DNA of 25,175 nucleotides from JBEKHI01 sp050012355 (GCA_050012355.1 JBEKHI010000170.1:1-25175), one strand, 5' to 3'. Positions 8,118-15,370 are shown, counted from the first letter of the stretch. Notes: generated by a model from the sequence alone, not told the origin. Made by a program: numbers and translations.

Positions 8118-8131
8118 TAGAACGTGTTCTA
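8118..8131 (-). promoter_or_regulatory. KstR-type operator upstream of fadD3
   Basis: TAGAACGTGTTCTA is a perfect 14-bp palindrome apart from its GT centre and fits the mycobacterial KstR consensus TnnAACnnGTTnnA at every fixed position. It lies 10 bases upstream of the fadD3 GTG. On the minus strand a TATAGT hexamer (8113-8118) could be the -10 element, so a bound TetR-type repressor would cover the promoter. A second site of this type lies at 23397-23410. Confidence 0.85.
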
Positions 8132-8151
8132 GTTTTGCGGCCAGGGTCATG

Positions 8152-8180
8152 TGGACTAATATCCTGCTTTCCATTATATT
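8152..8180 (+). promoter_or_regulatory. Candidate padR promoter (leaderless)
   Basis: TGGACT (8152-8157) and TATATT (8175-8180) are separated by 17 bases. The predicted start of transcription is close to the padR ATG at 8188, leaving no room for a Shine-Dalgarno sequence, so the mRNA is probably leaderless. The AT-rich ATATCC...ATATTGGAT surroundings could hold a PadR autoregulatory site, but no clean palindrome is visible. Confidence 0.5.
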
Positions 8181-8187
8181 GGATCGC

Positions 8188-8526
8188 ATGACGGTGAAGC
8201 CCATGACCGGGCAGGCGTTTTTCGTGCTCACCGCGCTGGCCGATGGCCCGCGGCACGGGTACGGCATCGTGCGCGAGGTGGCTGAGCTGTCGCAGGGGCG
8301 GGTTCAGCTGAAGATAGGGAGCCTGTACGGGGTGCTGGACCGGCTCGCCAACGACAAGCTGATCGAGCCGGACCGGGAGGAACCGCATGACGGCCGGCTG
8401 CGACGGTATTACCGGCTTACCCAGGACGGGCGATCCGCGCTGGCCGAGGAGGCCAGGCTGCGGGCCGCCACCGCTAGTGTCGCGCGGGCGAGGCTGGGCC
8501 GGCTGGCGACGGAGGTGGCCGGATGA
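8188..8526 (+). CDS. PadR-family transcriptional regulator
   Basis: This 112-residue winged-helix regulator starts at ATG 8188 (MTVKPMTGQAFFVLTAL). The family signature is clear: LADGPRHGYGI near the N terminus, LKIGSLYGVLDRLANDKLIEP as recognition helix and wing, and RRYYRLTQDGRSAL as beta wing and start of the dimerisation helix. PadR proteins usually repress a neighbouring membrane or efflux gene in response to small hydrophobic ligands or envelope stress. Its stop overlaps the start of the next membrane-protein gene by 4 bases, which makes that protein the probable target and partner. The longer frame starting at 8101 is rejected because it would read across the shared promoter region. 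Confidence 0.93.
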   Translation: MTVKPMTGQAFFVLTALADGPRHGYGIVREVAELSQGRVQLKIGSLYGVLDRLANDKLIEPDREEPHDGRLRRYYRLTQDGRSALAEEARLRAATASVARARLGRLATEVAG

Positions 8527-9611
8527 GCGGCGATCTGGAGCGACGCTACCGGCGGGCGCTGCGGCTGCTGCCCCGTTACTACCGGGACCAGTGGGAAGAG
8601 GACATGGTCGCCGCCTTCCTGGACAGCTCCCTGACCGGTGATCCCGAAGAGGATGAGTTCGCCCTCGAGTACGGCCGGCCGAGCTGGCCGGAAGTGGCCA
8701 GCGTGGCGGCTCTGGCCCTGCGCCTCAACCTGGGCGGTGCGGGCGCCCCGCGCCGGTACTTCGCCTGGGGGCAGGCCGTGCGGCGTGCGGTGCTGGTGGT
8801 GATGCTAGGGCAAGCGGTGTTCGGACTGGTCGCGATCGTGTCGCTGGCCTGGACGCACCACCTGCTCGGCTGGCTTCCCGCACCGCCCCACCCGCACCTG
8901 GTACGCGGTCAGTCCGCCGCGGGGGACAACGTGTGGCCCGCGGTGCGGGCCACGGTCGGCTACGCCTACATCGTGGTCTATGTCGGGCTGCTCCTCGGGT
9001 ACTACCGCACCGCTCAGCTCATCGCGCTGCTGGCGGCTGTACCGTTCCCCGTCTACCTGCTGCACATGCAGTCCGCGTATCACCAGCCCTGGCTGGCCGG
9101 GCCATGGGCGGGGACGTTCCTGTTCGTCCTGGCCCCGGTGCTGGCGATGGCCGCGTTCCGCCGGGACGCCCCGCCGGTCGCGCGCCGGCCCTGGCTGCTG
9201 GCGCTGGCCGCCGGGTTTGTTCTGGTCGCGGTGCCGATGCTGGCCGCCCAGATGACCGGCTACGACGGCTGGGTGCCCGGCTATTACGGGCTGGGCTGCA
9301 TCCTGGTCGCCGTCCTCTCCCTGGTCCAGGCGCGTTCTCGTCGGGCCTCCTCTCGCCCGGCCTCCTCTCGCCTGGCCTCCGATCCGGGCGCCTGGTCACT
9401 GGCCCTGGTCCTGCTGGCCGCGGTCGCCGCCGTGGTGCAGATCGCCTGGCTCACCACCCTGCTGCACGAGCCGGGGCGGCTGATCCAGAGCCTGGTGGAA
9501 CTGGCCGTGATGGCGATCGCTGTCGCGCTGATCGTCCCGGACGCCGGCCGCACCCAGACGGCCATGCCCGCTCGTCCCCGCGCCGCGCTCGACAGCGGGC
9601 AGGCCCGATGA
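8523..9611 (+). CDS. PadR-coupled polytopic membrane protein
   Basis: This 362-residue integral membrane protein is coupled to padR by an ATGA overlap. The N-terminal 60 residues are soluble and resemble the short helical module (ERRYRRALRLLPRYYRDQWEEDMVAAF) common in actinobacterial proteins paired with PadR regulators. About eight hydrophobic segments follow, beginning near residue 87 and ending near residue 345. Near residue 275 an in-frame tandem repeat encodes ASSRP-ASSRL-AS. No catalytic motif is visible. The role is unknown; gene pairing suggests envelope stress or permeability control (inference). Confidence 0.85.
   Translation: MSGDLERRYRRALRLLPRYYRDQWEEDMVAAFLDSSLTGDPEEDEFALEYGRPSWPEVASVAALALRLNLGGAGAPRRYFAWGQAVRRAVLVVMLGQAVFGLVAIVSLAWTHHLLGWLPAPPHPHLVRGQSAAGDNVWPAVRATVGYAYIVVYVGLLLGYYRTAQLIALLAAVPFPVYLLHMQSAYHQPWLAGPWAGTFLFVLAPVLAMAAFRRDAPPVARRPWLLALAAGFVLVAVPMLAAQMTGYDGWVPGYYGLGCILVAVLSLVQARSRRASSRPASSRLASDPGAWSLALVLLAAVAAVVQIAWLTTLLHEPGRLIQSLVELAVMAIAVALIVPDAGRTQTAMPARPRAALDSGQAR
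9344..9380. repeat. 15-bp tandem repeat, about 2.5 copies
   Basis: GGCCTCCTCTCGCCC (9344-9358) is followed by a copy with one change (9359-9373) and a partial GGCCTCC. The unit is a multiple of three, so copy-number changes would keep the membrane protein in frame. It lies in the loop between two transmembrane segments. Confidence 0.8.
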
Positions 9612-9832
9612 CCTATCGTGACCCGGACAGGTGGACCGGCAGGCCCAGAGTGCTCCGTCCGCACGACCCTCCTCCTGGCTACCGTCCGCCGAAAGTGCGG
9701 TCCCGTGACCTGGGATGGCAGGGAAAGCTCGAGCAGTCCCGCACCTTCGTGCGCATACTCACGGCGCTCTTGATCCTGCTGGTGGTCGCGACCGTGACGC
9801 TCATCGCCGTGATGATCGCGACGCATGGTTAG
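9608..9832 (+). CDS. Small single-TM protein
   Basis: This 74-residue protein starts at ATG 9608, overlapping the stop of the membrane protein gene by 4 bases (ATGA). The first 45 residues are polar, basic and Pro/Arg-rich (TYRDPDRWTGRPRVLRPH), and residues about 49-71 form one transmembrane helix (RILTALLILLVVATVTLIAVMI). It is probably inserted with the N terminus in the cytoplasm by the positive-inside rule. It is co-transcribed with padR and the polytopic protein and overlaps the next gene by 8 bases. No family is recognised. It may be an accessory subunit of the PadR-linked membrane protein (inference). Confidence 0.75.
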   Translation: MTYRDPDRWTGRPRVLRPHDPPPGYRPPKVRSRDLGWQGKLEQSRTFVRILTALLILLVVATVTLIAVMIATHG

Positions 9833-10397
9833 CGGGTTCCGCGGTATTACCCATCTGGTCAGCATTGGCGACAGCGAGGTCGTCAAGCGCTACCGTTCCT
9901 GGGATCATGACGAGCACCGTCGTGAATGGCTCGCGCTCACCCTGCTGGCCACTCATGCCCCTGGCCTAGCGCCGGTCCCGATCAGCGCCAGCCTTGACTC
10001 CGATCCGCCGTCCGTACGCATGTCCCGGGTTCCGGGGCAACCGCTGACAGACCACGTGCTAGACAGCCAGCGGCTCGATGCGCTCGCTGCCGCGGTCAAC
10101 AGGTTGCACAGCTGCGTTCCGGCCGATGCCGTCTCCGGAGTGGATCAACAGCAATGGCTCGCTGACGGTGCCCAGGCTCGGTTGCGGTCAATGTCCCGCG
10201 GCTTGCGCCTTGGTGACTCCGCGGTTGTCAGCGCCGCGATCCGCTGGATCGATCAGGCCGATCATCCGCCGGGGTCTGAGGTGCTGTTCTTCCGCCGGGC
10301 CTTCGCCATCTTCTGGCTGTTCCTGCTGGGCCGACGCTCCGACGGTCTCGCAGCCCAGCGTGAGCAGGGTGACCGGCTGCTGGCACTGCTCGGCTGA
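9825..10397 (+). pseudogene. APH-fold kinase lacking the catalytic loop
   Basis: This 190-residue frame resembles aminoglycoside phosphotransferase-like (APH) kinases but is about 100 residues short. The N lobe is present, with the likely ATP-binding Lys21 in SEVVKRYRSW and the hinge VRMSRVPGQPLTDHVL. The region that should hold the HGD...N catalytic loop and the ID metal-binding motif is missing: the sequence passes from DQADHPPGSEV directly to the C-terminal helix LFFRRAFAIFWLFLLGRRS. The break is near 10290 and keeps the reading frame. The protein should be unable to transfer phosphate. It begins inside the 3' end of the small TM gene (8-base overlap). It could still be expressed as a binding or regulatory protein, but an inactivating deletion is the simpler reading. 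Confidence 0.65.
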
Positions 10398-10430
10398 GGG
10401 TCAGCCTGGCTACCACCAGCGCACCTCGTC

Positions 10431-10489
10431 CGGTTCCGGAGTTGTCCGCTTTGGCGTGGTTGCTCCGTGGGTTCGGAGGCGGACATCCG
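10431..10489 (-). repeat. 59-bp DUF222-like remnant or palindromic repeat
   Basis: This segment matches 11831-11889, inside the DUF222/HNH gene, at about 52 of 59 positions, with no visible similarity on either side. On the minus strand it encodes GCPPPNPRSNHAKADNSGT against GCPPPNPRTNQAKADNAGT in the intact gene. Most differences fall in third codon positions, which favours a fragment of a lost paralogue. The segment also carries an inverted repeat (TGTCCGC at 10443-10449 and GCGGACA at 10479-10485), so a small mobile palindromic element that can insert in frame is an alternative. Confidence 0.6.
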
Positions 10490-10494
10490 GCCCG

Positions 10495-10968
10495 TCAGCT
10501 CGCTTCGGGCCGGCTGGAAGTAGCTAGGCCGGCCAGCACGGCCGTTGTCCGAGCCTGTTCCTCGGGGGTGCCGACGGGGGACGCCATGAACTCGGTGACG
10601 CCCGCGTTGGCGAGGCGGTGGAGGTGGCGCGCGATAGTTTCCTCGTCTCCGGTGAGGGCCACATCTTGCGGGCCAGCCACGCCCTCGCGATCGAGGACGG
10701 CGCGGTATTCGGGGACCTGCCCAGCGACGGCGAATTGTTCGGCGATGCGCTCGCGCGCGGTTTCTGGGTCGTCGGTCACGCATACCTGCAGGCTGGCGAT
10801 GACGCGCGGTGCCGGGCGACCCGCCGCCGTGGCCGCTTTGCTGATCGTGGGCACGACGTGCTCGGCGAGAGTCCTCGGGCCGGTCATCCAGGTGACGGCG
10901 CCGTCGGCAAGGTCCCCGGCCGCCCGCAGCATGGCCGGGCCGAGGGCGGCGAGCAGGACCGGCGGTGG
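10495..10968 (-). pseudogene. LLM-class (F420-type) oxidoreductase, C-terminal fragment
   Basis: About 157 C-terminal residues of a luciferase-like, probably F420-dependent oxidoreductase remain. The characteristic PPVLLAALGPAMLRAAGDLADG motif opens the fragment, and the C-terminal IARHLHRLANAGVTEFMASPVG strand and helix close it. Such proteins usually have about 280-340 residues, so the N-terminal half of the TIM barrel with most of the cofactor site is missing. Family similarity stops at 10968, and an in-frame stop lies at 10990-10992 upstream. The only ATG (10932) falls within the conserved core and is not a credible native start. The gene was truncated at the same junction that beheads the neighbouring TetR gene. 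Confidence 0.75.
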
Positions 10969-10973
10969 TTTAA

Positions 10974-11417
10974 CTCTACCGGCACTTCCCTACCTTGCAG
11001 GATCTTCTCGTGGCCATCATTGGCAGCGACGTCGACGCGCTGTGCGCAAGTGGAGGTGCCCTGCTCGACCACCCGTCGCCCGGTGAAGCCCTGAGCACCT
11101 GGCTCCACCTGGTGGCGCTCCACGCGACCGCGATGCGCGGGCTGGTCGCCACCCAGATGCTAAGTCAGCCCGCGGACGGAGCCCGTACCGCTCTGGCCGC
11201 ATGTCACGACGCGATCAGCAGCACTGGAGCAGCGCTGCTGGCCCGCGCTCAGCGCTACGGCGCCGCTTCGGCGGAGGCCGATATCGACGATCTCCTCACG
11301 CTCGTCAACGCCGCCGCATGGGCCAGCGAGCAGGCACCCGCGGACGAGACCCTGCTAGAACGACTGCTCGCGTTCATCACCGGCCGCCTGCCGTCGGCCG
11401 CCCGTCCCAGCACCTGA
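10974..11417 (+). pseudogene. TetR-family regulator, C-terminal fragment without HTH
   Basis: The frame begins in the last turn of a TetR helix-turn-helix (LYRHFPTLQDLL, codons from 10974) immediately after a TAA at 10971-10973. It continues through a typical TetR C-terminal ligand-binding domain (ALSTWLHLVALHATAMRGLVATQM ... LLTLVNAAAWASEQAPADETLLERLLAFITGRL). About 45 N-terminal residues with the DNA-binding helices are absent, so it cannot act as a repressor. The TTG at 10995 is the only upstream start-like codon and is not convincing. It faces away from the truncated oxidoreductase, and the two probably formed an intact divergent regulator-enzyme pair before a deletion. Confidence 0.75.
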
Positions 11418-11453
11418 CGCTGACTGTTCTTCCGGGCTCATCCGCTGCGGGAT

Positions 11454-12947
11454 TCAGGTTGGGTACTGGCGGGGGTGGCTGGTGTAGCTGCGTCCGCTGG
11501 GTGTGGTCCATTGCCGGAATCCTGGTGCGGGCTGGGTGACCTGCCAGTTCTTGGCCTGTTTGATCTGGTGATCGTGTTCGCAGACGGCTGAGCCGTTACA
11601 CATACAGGTGGCTCCGCCGGCCTCGTACGGTTCGGCGTGCTCGTAGTCGCATGTCCTGGCGGGGCGGGCGCAGCCGGGGCGGGTGCAGGTGCCGTCCCGG
11701 ATCTCGGTCAGGTGGCGGAGCAGATCGCTGGGGTCGTGCTGCTCGGTGCGGTAGCGGTGGTCGCATTCTTGGACGGCGACCGGGTAGAGGGTGAACGGCC
11801 GGACCTGGTCTCCGGGGAGGCTGATCTGGACGGTTCCGGCATTGTCGGCTTTGGCCTGGTTGGTCCGTGGGTTCGGTGGGGGACATCCGTGCCAGGTCGC
11901 CCAGCCGTTGCGGTCGGTGAGGGTCAGGTGCCATGGGGTCTGGTCGCTGGCTGCCGCGGTGGTGGCGAGCTGGCGGACCAGGCCGGGGTCGATGGCGCCG
12001 AGCCCGGCGGCTTCGCCCGGGTTGCTGGCGAAGCCGAGGATGGTGAGCAGCGGCAGGATCCATTCCGGTGCGGTCAGGTGGATCCGCTTGGGTGCTGCCT
12101 GGTCGGTCTCGGTGGCGGTGCCGAGGGGGTTGCGGCCGGTGAGCTTGTCGGTGAAGGCCCGTGCGCGGAGCTTGTCCATCCCGCCGGTCATCCCGGCTTT
12201 CTTGTACTCCTGGGCGCGCTGCTGGACGGCCGCCTCGGCGTCCAGCGCGTCGACCGGGTTGAGGCCGGATGCCTGGATGGCTGTGGTCCCGGCCGGTTCC
12301 CGCCAGGATGCGACCCGGGCGTTGCGTTCGGCGTCGGCGCGGCGTTTCTCGGCGGCTTCCGGGTCGGCAGCGATGGCCGCCCGCTCGATGAGCTTGCGCA
12401 GCTCGCCGGGTGTCTTGTCGGCGAAGGTGCCGCCGGCCTGCAGCAAGCCGAGCTTCTCGGCGTTCCAGGCGGCTTGGTTGTCCAGCGGCCCGGTGACGTC
12501 GGCCATGATTGAGGCTTTCAGGTAGTCCACCTGGCCGGCTTCGAGCGCGGCGGCGGTGGCGGTCAGCCGGGTGGCCAGCGTGACTGCCAGGGTCACCAGC
12601 CGGTCGGTGGCCTGCTTGGACATGGCCAATGCCAGCGCGGCTTCCTCGGCCACGCTGTCGTCCCACCCGGCCGGTACCTCCGGCGCGATGTCGGCCGGGC
12701 CGGTCACCGTGCCCAGTGCCCGGATGCCACGCCGCCGGACCAGTTCCACCAGGGCGGTGAGTTTCTGCGAGCAGGCCCAGGACTCGACGGCCGCCCACCG
12801 GCCCAGGGCCCCGGTGAGCTCGTCGTCATCGAGGCTCCGGTACCGCCGGTCCGGTCCCGCTGCCTGTTCCAGGACACCCGCCAGCTTCGCTGACGGGCGG
12901 GCCGTGTCCAGGGTCTCGCCTTGAGAGAATCCGCTGTGATCTGCCAT
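11454..12947 (-). CDS. DUF222 / HNH endonuclease domain protein (13E12-repeat type)
   Basis: This 497-residue protein belongs to the large actinobacterial DUF222-HNH family known from the M. tuberculosis REP13E12 elements. The helical DUF222 region covers roughly residues 35-260. The HNH part near residues 425-480 shows CTRPGCARPARTCDYEHAEPY followed by CMCNGSAVCEHDHQIKQAKNW, giving the zinc-binding Cys pairs and the DxxH / HDHxxK catalytic motif. The tail (FRQWTTPSGRSYTSHP) is typical of the family. The start is ATG 12947. Its cellular role is unresolved; these genes are often multicopy and associated with integrated elements. A 59-bp segment of this gene recurs at 10431-10489. It sits alone, oriented toward the truncated TetR gene. 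Confidence 0.9.
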   Translation of the reverse strand: MADHSGFSQGETLDTARPSAKLAGVLEQAAGPDRRYRSLDDDELTGALGRWAAVESWACSQKLTALVELVRRRGIRALGTVTGPADIAPEVPAGWDDSVAEEAALALAMSKQATDRLVTLAVTLATRLTATAAALEAGQVDYLKASIMADVTGPLDNQAAWNAEKLGLLQAGGTFADKTPGELRKLIERAAIAADPEAAEKRRADAERNARVASWREPAGTTAIQASGLNPVDALDAEAAVQQRAQEYKKAGMTGGMDKLRARAFTDKLTGRNPLGTATETDQAAPKRIHLTAPEWILPLLTILGFASNPGEAAGLGAIDPGLVRQLATTAAASDQTPWHLTLTDRNGWATWHGCPPPNPRTNQAKADNAGTVQISLPGDQVRPFTLYPVAVQECDHRYRTEQHDPSDLLRHLTEIRDGTCTRPGCARPARTCDYEHAEPYEAGGATCMCNGSAVCEHDHQIKQAKNWQVTQPAPGFRQWTTPSGRSYTSHPRQYPT

Positions 12948-13341
12948 TGCCCGTTCACCCCGTTCCCGGTCGGGGGGCTCCCGGCACCTGTGCTGCCGGG
13001 CCTCCCGGTAATCGGTTTAATATTCGAATCATACCACGGATTCTTTACAGATCGAATCTAGAAACGACTATCGCAGATGATGGGCAAAAATGCTGACATA
13101 TCGCCCCGAGGGCAAGGGGTGAAAACGGGGTAAATGGGGGGACAGGGGCGGTGCGCGGGGACGGGAGGTCGGGGAACCGGGAGGGTGGGACGGATGCTCG
13201 ACGCGAACATCATGATTCGAGCCAGTTGATCGATGCCGCGGGGCTCCCCCCGGATGCCCGGCAACTCCCGAATGCGCCCTTGACGGTACCTTGGCCCATT
13301 GGTACATTACTCAAGTAATGAACCAATGAACGAGGGATGCG
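12948..13341. other. Intergenic region between DUF222 gene and GntR operon
   Basis: This 394-bp region has no credible gene. An AT-rich patch (about 13018-13075) contains ATTCGAAT (13022-13029), and on the minus strand TATGAT is a possible -10 element for the DUF222 gene, with no good -35. A G-rich stretch (13125-13190) has many GGGG runs. The right end holds the GntR promoter and operator, described separately. Confidence 0.6.
13280..13324 (+). promoter_or_regulatory. Promoter and overlapping palindromic operator of the GntR-ABC operon
   Basis: TTGACG (13280-13285) and TACATT (13303-13308) are spaced by exactly 17 bases. The perfect palindrome CATTACT-CA-AGTAATG (13305-13320) overlaps the -10 hexamer. 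It extends with one mismatch to 11-bp arms over 13301-13324. The placement predicts that a GntR dimer would block RNA polymerase, that is, autorepression by the next gene. A GAGGG ribosome binding site at 13332-13336 precedes the ATG at 13342. Confidence 0.78.
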
Positions 13342-13740
13342 ATGCAGTTGCGGGAGATGACTGGACTCGATGAGGGCGCGCCGCTGTTCGCCCAGGTCGC
13401 CGAGCGGCTGGCCGCGGAGATCGCGGATGGCGGCCTGGCCGAGGGCGAGCGAGTTCCATCGAGCAACGAACTGGCCGCCTACTACCGGATCAACCCGGCC
13501 ACCGCCGCCAAGGGCATCAACACGCTGGCCGATGAGGGGCTGCTGGAAAAGCGTCGCGGCATCGGGATGTTCGTCGCGAGCGACGCACGGCGGCGGCTGC
13601 TGGAACAGCGTCGCAAGCAATTTACCGAGCGCTATGTCGAGCCGATGGTCGCCGAGGCGAACCGGCTCGGCATTGGCACGGAAGAACTGGGCGAGTTGAT
13701 CCGCGAGACCAGCAACGTCCAGGAAGGACTGACGCTGTGA
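13342..13740 (+). CDS. GntR-family regulator, YtrA subfamily
   Basis: This 132-residue regulator has an N-terminal winged helix (GAPLFAQVAERLAAEIADGGL ... VPSSNELAAYYRINPATAAKGINTLADEGLLEKRRGIGMFV) and only a short helical C terminus (about residues 80-132). That is the YtrA architecture, which lacks the larger ligand-binding domains of FadR or HutC types. YtrA regulators usually repress a co-transcribed ABC transporter operon and respond to cell-wall-active compounds or stress. The stop overlaps the ATPase start (GTGA), and the operator described at 13301-13324 lies at the promoter. Start and family are secure; the inducer is unknown. Confidence 0.95.
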   Translation: MQLREMTGLDEGAPLFAQVAERLAAEIADGGLAEGERVPSSNELAAYYRINPATAAKGINTLADEGLLEKRRGIGMFVASDARRRLLEQRRKQFTERYVEPMVAEANRLGIGTEELGELIRETSNVQEGLTL

Positions 13741-14633
13741 CGCCAGTGATTTCGGTGACCGGGCTCACCCGCCGCTACCGCGGCCATGTCGCCCTGAACA
13801 ATGTCAACTTCGACGCCCAGGACGGGGCGATCACCGGCCTGCTCGGCCGCAATGGCGCGGGCAAGACCACGCTGATGCGGATCATCGCCGGGCAGGAGTT
13901 CGCCTCCGCGGGCGACGTCCGGGTCTTCGGCGCCAATCCGGTGGAAAACGACCCGATCCTGCGCCGGATGGTGTTCATCCGCGAGGACCAGGCCTACCCC
14001 GACTTCAAGGTCGGCCACGCGCTGCGGGCGGCCGCGTGGTTCTATCCCAACTGGAGCGGCGACCTCGCCGACCGCCTGCTGGCCGACTTCGACCTGCCCG
14101 CGAACCGGCCGATCAAGAAGCTGTCCCGCGGAATGCGGTCGGCGCTCGGCATCGTGATCGGCCTCGCGGCCCGGGCCGAACTGACGATGTTCGATGAGCC
14201 GTACGCTGGCCTGGACGCGGTGGCCCGCCAGGTGTTCTACGATCACCTGCTCACCGACTACGCGGCTTTCCCGCGGACAGTGCTGCTGTCCACGCACCTG
14301 ATCGACGAGACCGCCGGGCTGCTGGAATGGGTCATGGTGATGGACAAGGGCCGGGTCGTGATCGAGGCTACGGCGGACGATCTGCGCGGCGTGGCCACCA
14401 GGGTGAGCGGCCCGGTCCTCGCCGTGGACGAGTTCACCGCCGGACGCTCGGTCTGGGAGAGCCGCCGGATGGGATCGCAAGCCTCCGCGGTCATCGTCGG
14501 CCCGCTCGCGGAGCCGGATCGCGCCTCGTCCAGGACCACGCACCTCACGCTTGAGCCGCTCTCCCTGCAGGAACTGGTGGTCCAGGCCGCCGGCCGCTCC
14601 GCGCCTGACGAACATATAAGGACGAACGCATGA
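13737..14633 (+). CDS. ABC transporter ATP-binding protein (YtrB-like)
   Basis: This 298-residue ATPase begins at GTG 13737, overlapping the regulator stop by 4 bases. Walker A is GRNGAGKT (residues 37-44), the Q-loop region is FIREDQAYPDF, the signature is the divergent LSRGM (129-133) in place of LSGGQ, Walker B is TMFDE (150-154) followed by PYAGLD, and the H-loop His is in LLSTHLIDE. The LSxGM type of signature occurs in YtrB/BcrA-like exporters. The last 70 residues form a low-similarity extension. With the next gene it should form a two-component exporter that may act on a lipid, peptide or antibiotic, with the substrate not determinable here. Confidence 0.95.
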   Translation: MTPVISVTGLTRRYRGHVALNNVNFDAQDGAITGLLGRNGAGKTTLMRIIAGQEFASAGDVRVFGANPVENDPILRRMVFIREDQAYPDFKVGHALRAAAWFYPNWSGDLADRLLADFDLPANRPIKKLSRGMRSALGIVIGLAARAELTMFDEPYAGLDAVARQVFYDHLLTDYAAFPRTVLLSTHLIDETAGLLEWVMVMDKGRVVIEATADDLRGVATRVSGPVLAVDEFTAGRSVWESRRMGSQASAVIVGPLAEPDRASSRTTHLTLEPLSLQELVVQAAGRSAPDEHIRTNA

Positions 14634-15364
14634 ACGCGTTGATCAACGTAGCCCGGTACCACCTCGTCAACCGAGTCAACTACCTGGCGATACCCTGGCT
14701 CTGGCTGGGATTCGCCTTCGTCGCGGACCTGGTCATCTTCGCCATGATCCCAGTGAGCCACCATCTGGTCCCCACCGCCCATGGCATCGTCCAGGTCCAG
14801 AACACCTCGGGCCGCTACGCCGGCGGACTGGCCGCGATCGTGCTGATCTTCCTCGTCCTGGGAGTGCAGAGCGTCTCCAAGTCGCTGCCGTTCGCCCTCG
14901 CCCTCGGCGTGAGCCGCCGCACCTACTACACCGGGACCGCGCTGCTGGCCGTCACGCTCGCCGTCGGCTACGGGCTGGTGCTCACCGCGGCGCAGGCCAT
15001 CGAGCGGGCCACCAACGGCTGGGGACTGTCCACGCACATCTTCCGCGTGCCGTACATCCTCAACGGGCCCTGGTACCTGACCTGGCTGACCACGTCCGTG
15101 GTGCTGGCCCTGCTGTTCGTTTACGGCATGTGGATCGGCATCATCTACAAGCGGTGGAACCTGATAGGAGTGCTGACCTTTGTCGCCGCCGAGGTCATCG
15201 TCCTGCTCGTCCCCGCACTGCTGATCAGCTGGTCGCACTCCTGGGCGGGCATCGGTCACTTCTTCACCGCGCTGTCGGCGGCCGGGCTGACCGGGGTGCT
15301 CGCCGCGCTGGCAGCGGCCCTGCTGGCGGGCGGCTACGCCACCATCCGCCGCGTCACCATCTGA
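14630..15364 (+). CDS. ABC transporter permease, partner of the YtrB-like ATPase
   Basis: This 244-residue protein has about six transmembrane segments (roughly residues 17-42, 60-82, 97-122, 143-168, 176-203 and 211-238). The ATG at 14630 overlaps the ATPase stop by 4 bases (ATGA). An ABC-2-type permease is the best reading from its position and topology; no strict sequence motif is visible. The segment SKSLPFALALGVSRRTYYTGTALLAV resembles the cytoplasmic coupling region of such permeases. Together with the ATPase it would form a dimeric exporter under the control of the YtrA-type regulator. Confidence 0.85.
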   Translation: MNALINVARYHLVNRVNYLAIPWLWLGFAFVADLVIFAMIPVSHHLVPTAHGIVQVQNTSGRYAGGLAAIVLIFLVLGVQSVSKSLPFALALGVSRRTYYTGTALLAVTLAVGYGLVLTAAQAIERATNGWGLSTHIFRVPYILNGPWYLTWLTTSVVLALLFVYGMWIGIIYKRWNLIGVLTFVAAEVIVLLVPALLISWSHSWAGIGHFFTALSAAGLTGVLAALAAALLAGGYATIRRVTI

Positions 15365-15370
15365 TCCGGG

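Noticed and set aside
10262..10783. 173-codon minus-strand frame across the LLM fragment and DUF222 remnant
   Set aside because: Arg/Pro-rich and out of frame with both recognisable similarities.
13632..15259. Two long minus-strand frames opposite the ABC ATPase and permease
   Set aside because: Their composition (Asp/Gln/His/Arg-rich) and lack of domains mark them as shadows of the operon genes.
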